DNA from: Oscillospiraceae bacterium
GTDB lineage: Bacteria; Bacillota_A; Clostridia; Oscillospirales; Oscillospiraceae
DNA: 16,108 nucleotides
NCBI GenBank assembly: GCA_024690695.1
Contig: JAILOS010000087.1
Location: 1-16,108 of the forward strand
Direction of reading: 5' to 3'
Position 1 is the first letter of the stretch; every line of letters starts with the position of its first letter. This document shows positions 7,133-13,532 of this stretch, one piece after another. Under the pieces are notes generated by a model. It made no database searches. It was not told the origin of the DNA and saw nothing but the letters and a program-made list of their open reading frames with translations. A program made the translations under genes and the position numbers.

Positions 7133-8214
7133 CAGCGGTCGAGACAGCTGAAGCAGGGGTCGATGCTGGCGATAATGAGGCCGGCGTCGGCCACGGTGTT
7201 GTCCCGCAACATAAACGGCACGGTGGGCGTGTTTTTGTAGGACGGCACGTGCACGCTGATACGGTGGTTGTTGAAGCCGCCGTCGCCGACGACCATGTGG
7301 CTGAGCTGTCCGCGCGGCGCCTCGTGGCGCTTGACGGAGACGCCCTCCTTGATCTTGACCAGCTTGTTGCCGAGGTTGATCGGGCCTTCGGGCAGGTTCT
7401 CCAGGGCCTGACGGATGATCTTGATGCTCTCGTAGCACTCGAGCGCGCGGACCACGACGCGGTCGAACACGTCGCCGTTGGTGCACACGGGCACGTTGAA
7501 CTCAAATTCGCCGTAGGCGGAGTAGGGGGAGTCGCGGCGCACGTCGATGTCGACGCCGGAGGCTCTCGCGTGGGGGCCGACGGCGCCCATGCGCAGCGCG
7601 TCCTCGCGCTTGAGCACGCCGACGCCCTTCGTGCGCAGCGCGATGGTCTTGTCGTTGAGCACGATCTCGACGATGCGGTCCATCGGCTCCTTGAGCTTGT
7701 CCATCGCGGCCAGCAGGTCGCGGCGGAGATCGTCGTCGATGTCGCGGCGGGAGCCGCCGATCGTGATCATCGCGTAGTTGACGCGGTTGCCGGTCATGCG
7801 CTCGAGCAGATCCATCACGAGCTCGCGCTCGTCCCAGATGTGCATGAACATGCTGTCATGGCCGATGATATGACAGGCGATGCCCATCCACAGGAAATGC
7901 GAGTGCAGACGCTCCAGCTCCGCGGTGATGACGCGGATGTAGTCTCCGCGCCGGGGGACCTGGATGCCGTTGATGTCCTCGACGGCCATCGCGTAGGTCA
8001 TCGCGTGCGAGTGGGAGCAGATGCCGCACACGCGCTCCACCAGCACCAGGGTCTGGATCGCGTTGCGCTCGGTGGCGAGCTTCTCAATGCCGCGGTGGTT
8101 GTAGCCGACGAAAACCTCCGCGTCCCTGATGACCTCGCCCTCGGTGTAGAGCTTGGCGTGGATCGGCTCCTCCAGCGCGGGATGGTAGGGTCCGATGGGA
8201 ACGATATAGCTCAT
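7132..8214 (-). CDS. mbhL: Group 4 [NiFe]-hydrogenase catalytic large subunit
   Basis: This 360-residue protein is the NiFe-site subunit, homologous to NuoD but catalytically a hydrogenase. The N-terminal motif RVCGICSHSH at 61-70 gives Cys63 and Cys66; the C-terminal DPCFSCLDR at 352-360 gives Cys354 and Cys357. All four active-site cysteines are therefore present, unlike complex I NuoD. The protein ends three residues after the last cysteine, so there is no cleavable C-terminal extension. The start ATG is one base after the mbhK stop, with GGAGGAGG about six bases upstream. The Mrp-like neighbours point to an Mbh-type (group 4d-like) enzyme; Ech or another group 4 subtype cannot be excluded without a tree. 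Confidence 0.96.
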   Translation of the reverse strand: MSYIVPIGPYHPALEEPIHAKLYTEGEVIRDAEVFVGYNHRGIEKLATERNAIQTLVLVERVCGICSHSHAMTYAMAVEDINGIQVPRRGDYIRVITAELERLHSHFLWMGIACHIIGHDSMFMHIWDERELVMDLLERMTGNRVNYAMITIGGSRRDIDDDLRRDLLAAMDKLKEPMDRIVEIVLNDKTIALRTKGVGVLKREDALRMGAVGPHARASGVDIDVRRDSPYSAYGEFEFNVPVCTNGDVFDRVVVRALECYESIKIIRQALENLPEGPINLGNKLVKIKEGVSVKRHEAPRGQLSHMVVGDGGFNNHRISVHVPSYKNTPTVPFMLRDNTVADAGLIIASIDPCFSCLDR

Positions 8215-8215
8215 C

Positions 8216-8617
8216 TCAGGCCTCCTCCTTCTTTTTCTTCATGTTTTCGACCAGCTCGCTCAAGGGCGTTACCATGATCTGGCCCTTGCCCTCCGTCTCC
8301 AGCATATCCTCCGGGAGGAAGAGACGCTTCGACATATCGAGCCCCTCGAAGCGGACGCCGAAGAGTTCGTTGAGCTCGCGCTCCGGCCAGATCGCCGCGG
8401 TGTCGTAGATCTCCCCGATCGAGGGGAGCTCCGTCTCGCCGACGACCTGGTAGCTCTCGACGGCCGGGTCCACCTGATAGTCGTAGCACACCACGAGCTG
8501 CCCTTCCTTGTTCAGGTAGCCGTGGATCATGGTCAGGTAGACGCCGGCTTTCCTCATGCGTTCGGCAAGGGGAACGACCTGGTCCTTCGTGATTTGCTTG
8601 ATCTTGTACTCCTGCAT
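8216..8617 (-). CDS. mbhK: Hydrogenase 30-kDa-type subunit (NuoC-like)
   Basis: This 133-residue protein belongs to the complex I 30-kDa/NuoC family. It carries the conserved ERELNELFGVRFEGL at 79-93. It is a structural subunit contacting the large subunit on the cytoplasmic arm. The C terminus is a Lys/Glu-rich tail. I choose ATG 8617, which has AGAGGTG at good spacing; the in-frame GTG at 8626 would have its binding site too close. It follows hypE after 42 bases and precedes mbhL by one base. Confidence 0.9.
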   Translation of the reverse strand: MQEYKIKQITKDQVVPLAERMRKAGVYLTMIHGYLNKEGQLVVCYDYQVDPAVESYQVVGETELPSIGEIYDTAAIWPERELNELFGVRFEGLDMSKRLFLPEDMLETEGKGQIMVTPLSELVENMKKKKEEA

Positions 8618-8659
8618 TCCTTTCACCTCTCTATAACGATTGGTAGTTTCTGCGATTTA

Positions 8660-9658
8660 TCAGCAGATTCTCGGGAGCTGCGCTCCGGCGAGCTTCTGCA
8701 GGATACGCCGGCCGCCCAGAGGCGTTTCCAGCGTGACCCTTCCGGGATACGTTTCCGTCACCGTGCCGATGACGGCGGCGTCGCGCCCTTCGGGGCGGCT
8801 GCGCAGCGCTTCCAGCGCGGTCTGCGCGTCCTCCGGGGCCGTGACGGCCAGGAGCTTGCCCTCGTTGGCGCAGTAGAGCGGGTCGAGCCCGAGCAGCTCG
8901 CAGGCCGCTCTGACCTCCCCGCGGATCGGGACGGCGCTCTCCTCCAGCTCGATGCCGAAGGCCGCGCCCTCGACGAACTCGCACAGCGTCGTGGCCGCGC
9001 CGCCGCGCGTCGGATCGCGCAGCACGCGCACCGCGGCGCCGGAGGAAAGCAGCGTTTCCGCCAGAGCGTGCAGCGCCGCGCAGTCCGAGCGGAGCGAGCC
9101 GCTCATCATGCCGCTGCGCGCGAGCATCACGGCCGTGCCGTGGTCGCCGACGGTGCCGGAGACCAGCACCTTGTCCCCGGGGCGGATCGCCCGCGGGCTG
9201 AGGCCGGGATGCTTCAGAAAGCCGATGCCGGCCGTGTTGATATAGAGCTTGTCCCCCCGGCCCTTTTCGACGACCTTGGTGTCGCCGGTGACGACCTGCA
9301 CGCCGGCCGCCTCCGCCGCCCGCCGCAGCGAGGCGACGACCCGCTCGAGCTCGGCGAGGGGAAAGCCCTCCTCGAGGATCAGGGCGCAGCTGAGATATTT
9401 CGGCTCGCCGCCGCACATGGCGAGGTCGTTGACCGTGCCGCAGACGGCGAGCTTGCCGATGTCGCCGCCCGGGAAAAACAGCGGATCGACCACAAAGCTG
9501 TCGGTGGAGAAGACCAGCTTCTCCGCGCCGGGGACGATCGCTCCGTCGCCCAGCTCGCGCAGCGCGGGATTGTCCAGCGCCGGCAAAATGCAGTTTTCGA
9601 TCAGACGGGCGGTCTTTTTGCCGCCGCTGCCGTAATCGAGCGTGATAATGTCTTCCAT
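8660..9658 (-). CDS. hypE: Carbamoyl dehydratase HypE
   Basis: This 332-residue protein of the PurM/AIR-synthase-like family dehydrates the carbamoyl group received from HypF to make the cyanide ligands of the NiFe site. It has the N-terminal DYGSGGKK (8-15), the STDSFVVDPLFFPGGDIGKL stretch (51-70) and VNDLAMCGGEP (76-86). It ends in PRIC with the essential C-terminal cysteine (Cys332) that carries the thiocarbamate. The length is normal. The ribosome binding site is weak: no good AGGAGG lies before ATG 9658. Translation may therefore depend partly on coupling to hypD, which ends 25 bases upstream. Confidence 0.96.
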   Translation of the reverse strand: MEDIITLDYGSGGKKTARLIENCILPALDNPALRELGDGAIVPGAEKLVFSTDSFVVDPLFFPGGDIGKLAVCGTVNDLAMCGGEPKYLSCALILEEGFPLAELERVVASLRRAAEAAGVQVVTGDTKVVEKGRGDKLYINTAGIGFLKHPGLSPRAIRPGDKVLVSGTVGDHGTAVMLARSGMMSGSLRSDCAALHALAETLLSSGAAVRVLRDPTRGGAATTLCEFVEGAAFGIELEESAVPIRGEVRAACELLGLDPLYCANEGKLLAVTAPEDAQTALEALRSRPEGRDAAVIGTVTETYPGRVTLETPLGGRRILQKLAGAQLPRIC

Positions 9659-9683
9659 CGTTCGTATGAAAGCGCTGACGCGC

Positions 9684-10760
9684 TTATTCCTCTTCCACGG
9701 TTCGATATTTGTAGGCCGCCGCGCAGGCCCCCTCCGAGGAGACCATGCAGGGGCCGACCGGGTCCTCCGGCGTGCAGCGCCGGCCGAACAGCGGGCAGTC
9801 CGCCGGGCGGCAGCGCCCGCAGATCACCTCGCCGCAGCGGCAGGGCGTTTTGCCCTCCGCCTTCTCGTAGACGACGCCGAATTTCTTCTCCGCGTCAAAG
9901 GCGGCAAATTCCTCGCGCCAGCCGAGTCCGCTGCCCTCGATCAGCCCGAGACCGCGCCAGCGGTCGGCCCGCGGGGCGAGGCAGCGGTCGATCTGGGCGC
10001 GGGCCAGCGGGTTCCCCTGCGGTTTTACCGCGCGCGGATAGGCGTTTTCGAGCTTTGCTTCCCCGGACGCGAGCTGTTTCAAAAGCAGCCAGACCGCGTG
10101 TAAAATCTCCTCCGGCTCGAAGCCGCCGACGACGGCGGGGAGCCCGTATTCCTCCGGGAGGAAACGGAAGCCCTCGGCGCCGATCACGGTGGCGACGTGG
10201 CCCGGGCAGAGGAAGCCCTGCACCGCGAAGTCCGGCTGGGCGATCAGCGCGCGCAGCGCGGGCTCGACGGTCTTCAGCATCGACCAGACCGAGAAATTTT
10301 TTACGCCTTCGGCCGCGGCGGTTTCGACGGCGGCGGCGGTGCCCGGCGCGGTGGTCTCGAAGCCGACGCCGAGGAAAACGAGCTCTTTGTCGGGGTTTTT
10401 CGCCGCCAGCGCGACGGCGTCGACCGGCGAATACACCAGCTCCACGCGCGCGCCCAGCGCTCTCCGGCGCTGCAGGCTGTCGCCCGGGCGGCTGCCCGGC
10501 ACGCGCAGCATGTCGCCGTAGCTGGCGACGACGATCCCCGGCTCCATCGCAAGCTCCAGCACCGCGTCGATGACCTCGGCAGGCGTGACGCAGACCGGGC
10601 AGCCGGGGCCGGACAGCAGCTGCGCCCCCTCCGGCAGCAGCGAGCGGATGCCCGCGCGGGCGATCGCCATCGTGTGGGTGCCGCAGACCTCCATCAGCTT
10701 GACGCGCCGCGGCGGCAGCTCGCGGAGCTTTTCCAGCCAGAAGCGCGCTTCAGAGGGCAT
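9684..10760 (-). CDS. hypD: Hydrogenase Fe-ligand scaffold protein HypD
   Basis: This 358-residue [4Fe-4S] scaffold works with HypC to assemble the Fe(CN)2CO unit. Conserved motifs are VCGTHT at 25-30, GPGCPVC at 51-57, GFETTAPG at 133-140 and GFLCPGHVATVIG at 182-194. A C-terminal cysteine-rich region (Cys307, 309, 314, 317, 322, 329, 338, 346) includes the cluster ligands. The ATG follows GGGAGGAG by seven bases and overlaps the 3' end of hypC by 11 bases. Length and motif order are standard. Confidence 0.96.
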   Translation of the reverse strand: MPSEARFWLEKLRELPPRRVKLMEVCGTHTMAIARAGIRSLLPEGAQLLSGPGCPVCVTPAEVIDAVLELAMEPGIVVASYGDMLRVPGSRPGDSLQRRRALGARVELVYSPVDAVALAAKNPDKELVFLGVGFETTAPGTAAAVETAAAEGVKNFSVWSMLKTVEPALRALIAQPDFAVQGFLCPGHVATVIGAEGFRFLPEEYGLPAVVGGFEPEEILHAVWLLLKQLASGEAKLENAYPRAVKPQGNPLARAQIDRCLAPRADRWRGLGLIEGSGLGWREEFAAFDAEKKFGVVYEKAEGKTPCRCGEVICGRCRPADCPLFGRRCTPEDPVGPCMVSSEGACAAAYKYRTVEEE

Positions 10761-10968
10761 TTTTCAGCTCCTCCCAGCTCTCCAGATCGTCCAGCGCCTG
10801 CCGCTCGGGCAGCCGCTCGATCGCGAAGCCCGCGTGGACGATCACGTAATCCCCGACCCGGGGATTGTCGATAAAGTCCACCCGGACGACGCGGCTCATG
10901 CCCAGGGACTCGCCCACAGCTTCCTTGCCGCGGATCTCCGTCAGTTTAAGCGGGACGGCCAGACACAT
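10750..10968 (-). CDS. hypC: Hydrogenase maturation chaperone HypC
   Basis: This 72-residue chaperone begins with MCLAVP. Its Cys2 is the residue that binds the iron unit and then the large-subunit precursor. The later GDYVIVHAGFAIERL (39-53) is also typical of the family. The start overlaps the hypF end by 23 bases, with GGAGG six bases upstream inside hypF. The end overlaps hypD by 11 bases. The family also includes HybG-type variants, but with a single hydrogenase nearby HypC is the simplest call. Confidence 0.96.
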   Translation of the reverse strand: MCLAVPLKLTEIRGKEAVGESLGMSRVVRVDFIDNPRVGDYVIVHAGFAIERLPERQALDDLESWEELKNAL

Positions 10969-13198
10969 TTCGTTCCTCCAGTATCGCCTGCGCGATCACA
11001 AGCTGTCCGAGGCTGAGCCCCTCGTCGTTGGTCGAGACCCGGCGGTGGCGCCACACGCGGAAGCCCTCCCGCTCGAGCGCGGCCGGCAGCCTGTTCATCA
11101 AAATCATATTCTGAAACGTTCCGCCCGAGAGCGTCACGTCGTTGATCCCCGTTTTTTCCCGCGCGGCCAGGCAGGTCCTCACCGCGGCGGAAACGAGCGT
11201 GTTGTGGAAGCGCCCGGCGAGCTCCGCCGTCGAAACGCCGGCGCGCCTTCCCTCGGCCAGCGCGCGCACCGTCGGGCGCCAGTCGAAGCGCAGCGGCTCG
11301 CCCGCGAGCGCATAGGGCAGCTCCGCGTCGGTCTCGCAGGCGGCGGCCTCCAGCAGCACCGCGCCCTGTCCCTCGTAGCTGGCGAGGGTCTTGACGCCGA
11401 GGATCGCCGCGGCGCCGTCGAACAGGCGGCCCATGCCCGAGCTCTCCGGGCAGCCGAGCCCGGCGTCCAGCATCCGCCGGAAAACGCTCTCCCGCTCGCC
11501 CTGCGGCGTTTCGCAGCCGCTTTCGTACAGCAGCGCGAAGGCCACGCGGTCGAGCTCTTTGACGGCCCTGTCGCCGCCGATCAGCGGGATCGGCCGTATC
11601 GAGCCGAAGCGCTCGAAGCGCCGGAAATCGCCGATGAGGCATTCGCCGCCCCAGGCGGAGCCGTCGTCCCCATAGCCCACGCCGTCCCAGACGAGGCCGA
11701 TCACCGGGCCGTCAAGGCCGTTATCCGCCATACAGGCGGCCATGTGCGCGTGGTGATGCTGTACCTGCAGCACCGGCAGCCCCTCCGCCGCGCCGCGCCG
11801 TTCGGCGTACTCGGTGGAGAGATAGTCCGGGTGCCGGTCGCAGACCAGCAGCTCGGGCCTGATATCGAACAGGCGCTCGAAGTGGCGGATCTGCGCGGCG
11901 TAATGCGCGCAGGTCTCCGCATTCTTCAAATCGCCGATATGTTGGGCCGAGAAGACATAATCGCCCCGGGAGAGGCTGAAGCTGGCCTTCTGCTCCGCGC
12001 CGCAGGCCAGGATCGGCCGCAGCTCGCGATTGAGCTTGACCGGGAAGGGCACATAGCCCCGGCTGCGCCGGGCAAAATACGGCTCGCCCCCCAGCACCCA
12101 GCACAGCGAATCGTCGCAGCGGGTCTGGATCTCGCGGTCGTGCAGCAAAAACAGGTCCGCCACGCCCTGCAGCTTCTCCAGCGCCTCGCCGTTGTCGGTG
12201 AGGATCGGCGTGTCGGAGAGGTTGGCGCTGGTCATGACCAGCAGCTCGAGATCCTCGCCGAAGAGCAGCACGTGCAGCGGCGTGTAGGGGAGCATGACCC
12301 CCAGATAGCCGTTCTCGCTGAGGTGATCCGGGCCGGGCCGGCGCTTTTTCAGCAGCACGATGGGCTTGCGGAAGCTCTCGAGCACGGCGGCCTCCTCTTC
12401 GGAGACGAAGCAGAGCTTTTTCGCCGCTTCCGCGTCGCGCGCCATCAGCGCGAAGGGCTTTTCGTCGCGCTGCTTGCGGCGGCGAAGCTCGCCCACGAGC
12501 GCGGCGTCGTCGCAGCGGCAGGCGAGATGCATCCCGCCGAGGCCCTTGACGGCCACGATCTTTCCCGCCTTCAGCGCGGCGCGGGCGTTTTCGAGCGCGT
12601 CGCCCGGGAGCTCGCGCCCCTGCGCGTCCAGCAGGAAGACCCGCGGCCCGCAGACCGGGCAGCAGTCCGGCTGGGCGTGGTAGCGGCGGTTGGTGATGTC
12701 GTGATACTCCCGGTCGCAGTCCGGGCACATCGGGAACGCGCTCATCGAGGTGCGCGCCCGGTCGTAGGGCAGGTCCTTGATGATCGTAAAGCGCGGCCCG
12801 CAGTTGGTGCAGTTGATGAAGGGATAGCGGAAGCGGCGGTCGCGCGGATCGAGCAGCTCGCGCCGGCAGTCCTCGCAGATGCCGATGTCCGGGGAAATGA
12901 GGGTGTTGCGCAGCGCCTCGGTCTTGCTGCCGAGGATCTCGAAGCCCCGGTAGCCGACCGGCTCCTCGCCGTACACGGCCTCGACGCTCTCGATCACCGC
13001 GAGCTTCGGCGCGCGCCGCGGCAGCTCCGCCGCGAAGCGCTCCAGCTCCGGCCGTTCGCCCTCGAGCTCCAGCTCCACGCCGGAGGAGGTGTTTTTGATG
13101 GTTCCCGCGAGCCGGTATTCCGTCACCATTTTGTGGATGAACGGGCGAAATCCGACGCCCTGCACGATCCCGCGGATCTTGATCGAAGCTCTCTCCAA
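10946..13198 (-). CDS. hypF: Carbamoyltransferase HypF
   Basis: HypF makes carbamoyl-AMP from carbamoyl phosphate and transfers the carbamoyl group to the HypE cysteine. Domain order is complete, numbering from the chosen start. The acylphosphatase domain has RGIVQGVGFRPF near 9-20. Two zinc-finger pairs lie at about 108-183 (CEDC, CTNC, CPDC, CPVC). A YrdC-like domain follows at about 205-380. The Kae1-like domain has QHHHAH at 480-485, WDGVGYGDDG at 504-513 and SGGTFQN at 691-697. I use TTG 13198 (750 residues) because GGAGGGAG lies about ten bases upstream and the acylphosphatase fold begins there. An in-frame GTG at 13249 would coincide with the predicted transcription start. It is the first gene of the hydrogenase operon. 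Confidence 0.94.
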   Translation of the reverse strand: MERASIKIRGIVQGVGFRPFIHKMVTEYRLAGTIKNTSSGVELELEGERPELERFAAELPRRAPKLAVIESVEAVYGEEPVGYRGFEILGSKTEALRNTLISPDIGICEDCRRELLDPRDRRFRYPFINCTNCGPRFTIIKDLPYDRARTSMSAFPMCPDCDREYHDITNRRYHAQPDCCPVCGPRVFLLDAQGRELPGDALENARAALKAGKIVAVKGLGGMHLACRCDDAALVGELRRRKQRDEKPFALMARDAEAAKKLCFVSEEEAAVLESFRKPIVLLKKRRPGPDHLSENGYLGVMLPYTPLHVLLFGEDLELLVMTSANLSDTPILTDNGEALEKLQGVADLFLLHDREIQTRCDDSLCWVLGGEPYFARRSRGYVPFPVKLNRELRPILACGAEQKASFSLSRGDYVFSAQHIGDLKNAETCAHYAAQIRHFERLFDIRPELLVCDRHPDYLSTEYAERRGAAEGLPVLQVQHHHAHMAACMADNGLDGPVIGLVWDGVGYGDDGSAWGGECLIGDFRRFERFGSIRPIPLIGGDRAVKELDRVAFALLYESGCETPQGERESVFRRMLDAGLGCPESSGMGRLFDGAAAILGVKTLASYEGQGAVLLEAAACETDAELPYALAGEPLRFDWRPTVRALAEGRRAGVSTAELAGRFHNTLVSAAVRTCLAAREKTGINDVTLSGGTFQNMILMNRLPAALEREGFRVWRHRRVSTNDEGLSLGQLVIAQAILEERNVSGRPA

Positions 13199-13227
13199 GC
13201 CCTGCGGCTCTCCCTCCGTCCGTCTTT

Positions 13228-13243
13228 TGTCAGAATGTTGACA
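13228..13243. promoter_or_regulatory. Dyad TGTCA-N6-TGACA, possible operator
   Basis: TGTCAGAATGTTGACA contains TGTCA and TGACA as inverted half-sites with a six-base spacer. It lies just downstream of the predicted hypF promoter start point and upstream of the chosen hypF start codon. That position would suit a repressor site or an mRNA leader element. I do not recognise a specific regulator. Confidence 0.35.
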
Positions 13244-13254
13244 GACCACACTTT

Positions 13255-13283
13255 ATTGTACCGCATTCGGGCCTTTCCTGCAA
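13255..13283 (-). promoter_or_regulatory. Candidate sigma-A promoter of the hyp-mbh operon
   Basis: On the minus strand TACAAT (13260-13255) matches the -10 consensus at five of six positions. TTGCAG (13283-13278) is a weak -35 match, and the spacer is exactly 17 bases. A-rich tracts lie just upstream of the -35, as in UP elements. Transcription would begin near 13248, giving a leader of about 50 bases before TTG 13198. This is the only convincing promoter found for the operon. Confidence 0.5.
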
Positions 13284-13314
13284 GCCTTTTTCCTTTTTTT
13301 GCGTAAGATCTTGC

Positions 13315-13350
13315 GGGGAAGAAAAGAACGCCTCCCCAGAAAGGGGAGGC
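13315..13350 (-). terminator. Hairpin with moderate U-rich tail, possible terminator after ypeB
   Basis: GCCTCCCC (13330-13337) and GGGGAGGC (13343-13350) pair across a five-base loop. On the minus strand the stem is followed by GTTCTTTTCTTCCCC, which is U-rich but interrupted. It lies about 180 bases after the ypeB stop and before the hypF promoter, so it could end read-through transcription. It may equally be another dispersed repeat. Confidence 0.45.
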
Positions 13351-13361
13351 AAAGAAGACGC

Positions 13362-13380
13362 GGGCGGCTGACAGCCGCCC
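13362..13380. repeat. REP-like hairpin unit 1
   Basis: GGGCGGCT and AGCCGCCC form an 8-bp stem around GAC. It is followed by CTGCGAC, matching the CCTRCG tail seen in two other hairpins of this intergenic region. Confidence 0.7.
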
Positions 13381-13393
13381 CTGCGACGGAATA

Positions 13394-13419
13394 GCCTTCC
13401 CTGCTGCGGCGGGGAAGGC
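13394..13419. repeat. GCCTTCCC/GGGAAGGC hairpin
   Basis: GCCTTCCC (13394-13401) pairs with GGGAAGGC (13412-13419) across a ten-base loop. It is a different hairpin type lying between REP-like units 1 and 2. No U-run follows on either strand. Confidence 0.65.
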
Positions 13420-13422
13420 GGC

Positions 13423-13450
13423 GGGCGACCGCAAGGGTCGCCCCTACGGG
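13423..13450. repeat. REP-like hairpin unit 2
   Basis: GGGCGACC (13423-13430) and GGTCGCCC (13436-13443) pair around GCAAG and are followed by CTACGGG. It resembles the GTAGGGGCGACC-type dispersed repeat that I recall from gut Clostridia genomes; that resemblance is from memory. Confidence 0.75.
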
Positions 13451-13477
13451 TTCGCCGCAGCGTTTTCGCGTGATCGC

Positions 13478-13526
13478 GGGCGCCGGGTTCAGCGCCCCTG
13501 CGGGATACGGTTCGTCCCGCAGGGGC
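13478..13526. repeat. REP-like hairpin unit 3 with overlapping 12-bp stem
   Basis: GGGCGC (13478-13483) can pair with GCGCCC (13492-13497). Alternatively GCCCCTGCGGGA (13494-13505) pairs with TCCCGCAGGGGC (13515-13526). The two stems share bases 13494-13497, so they are mutually exclusive. The second begins six bases after the ypeB stop but has no U-run. Confidence 0.7.
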
Positions 13527-13532
13527 CGCCGC

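Noticed and set aside
81..8617. Reading the cluster as part of respiratory complex I (nuo)
   Set aside because: The NuoD-like subunit keeps all four NiFe cysteines, the NuoB-like subunit has CxxC rather than CC, Mrp subunits are present and hyp genes are attached. It is a hydrogenase.
8618..8659. Internal promoter between hypE and mbhK
   Set aside because: TTATAG resembles a -10, but no acceptable -35 lies 16-18 bases upstream. I do not call it.
8522..13306. Long plus-strand open frames opposite hypE, hypD and hypF
   Set aside because: These have low-complexity Arg/Ala/His/Gly composition and no recognisable motif, and the minus-strand hyp genes account for the sequence.
13362..13526. CRISPR array in the repeat-rich intergenic stretch
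   Set aside because: The repeats are imperfect hairpins of different sequence without uniform spacers, and no cas genes are present.
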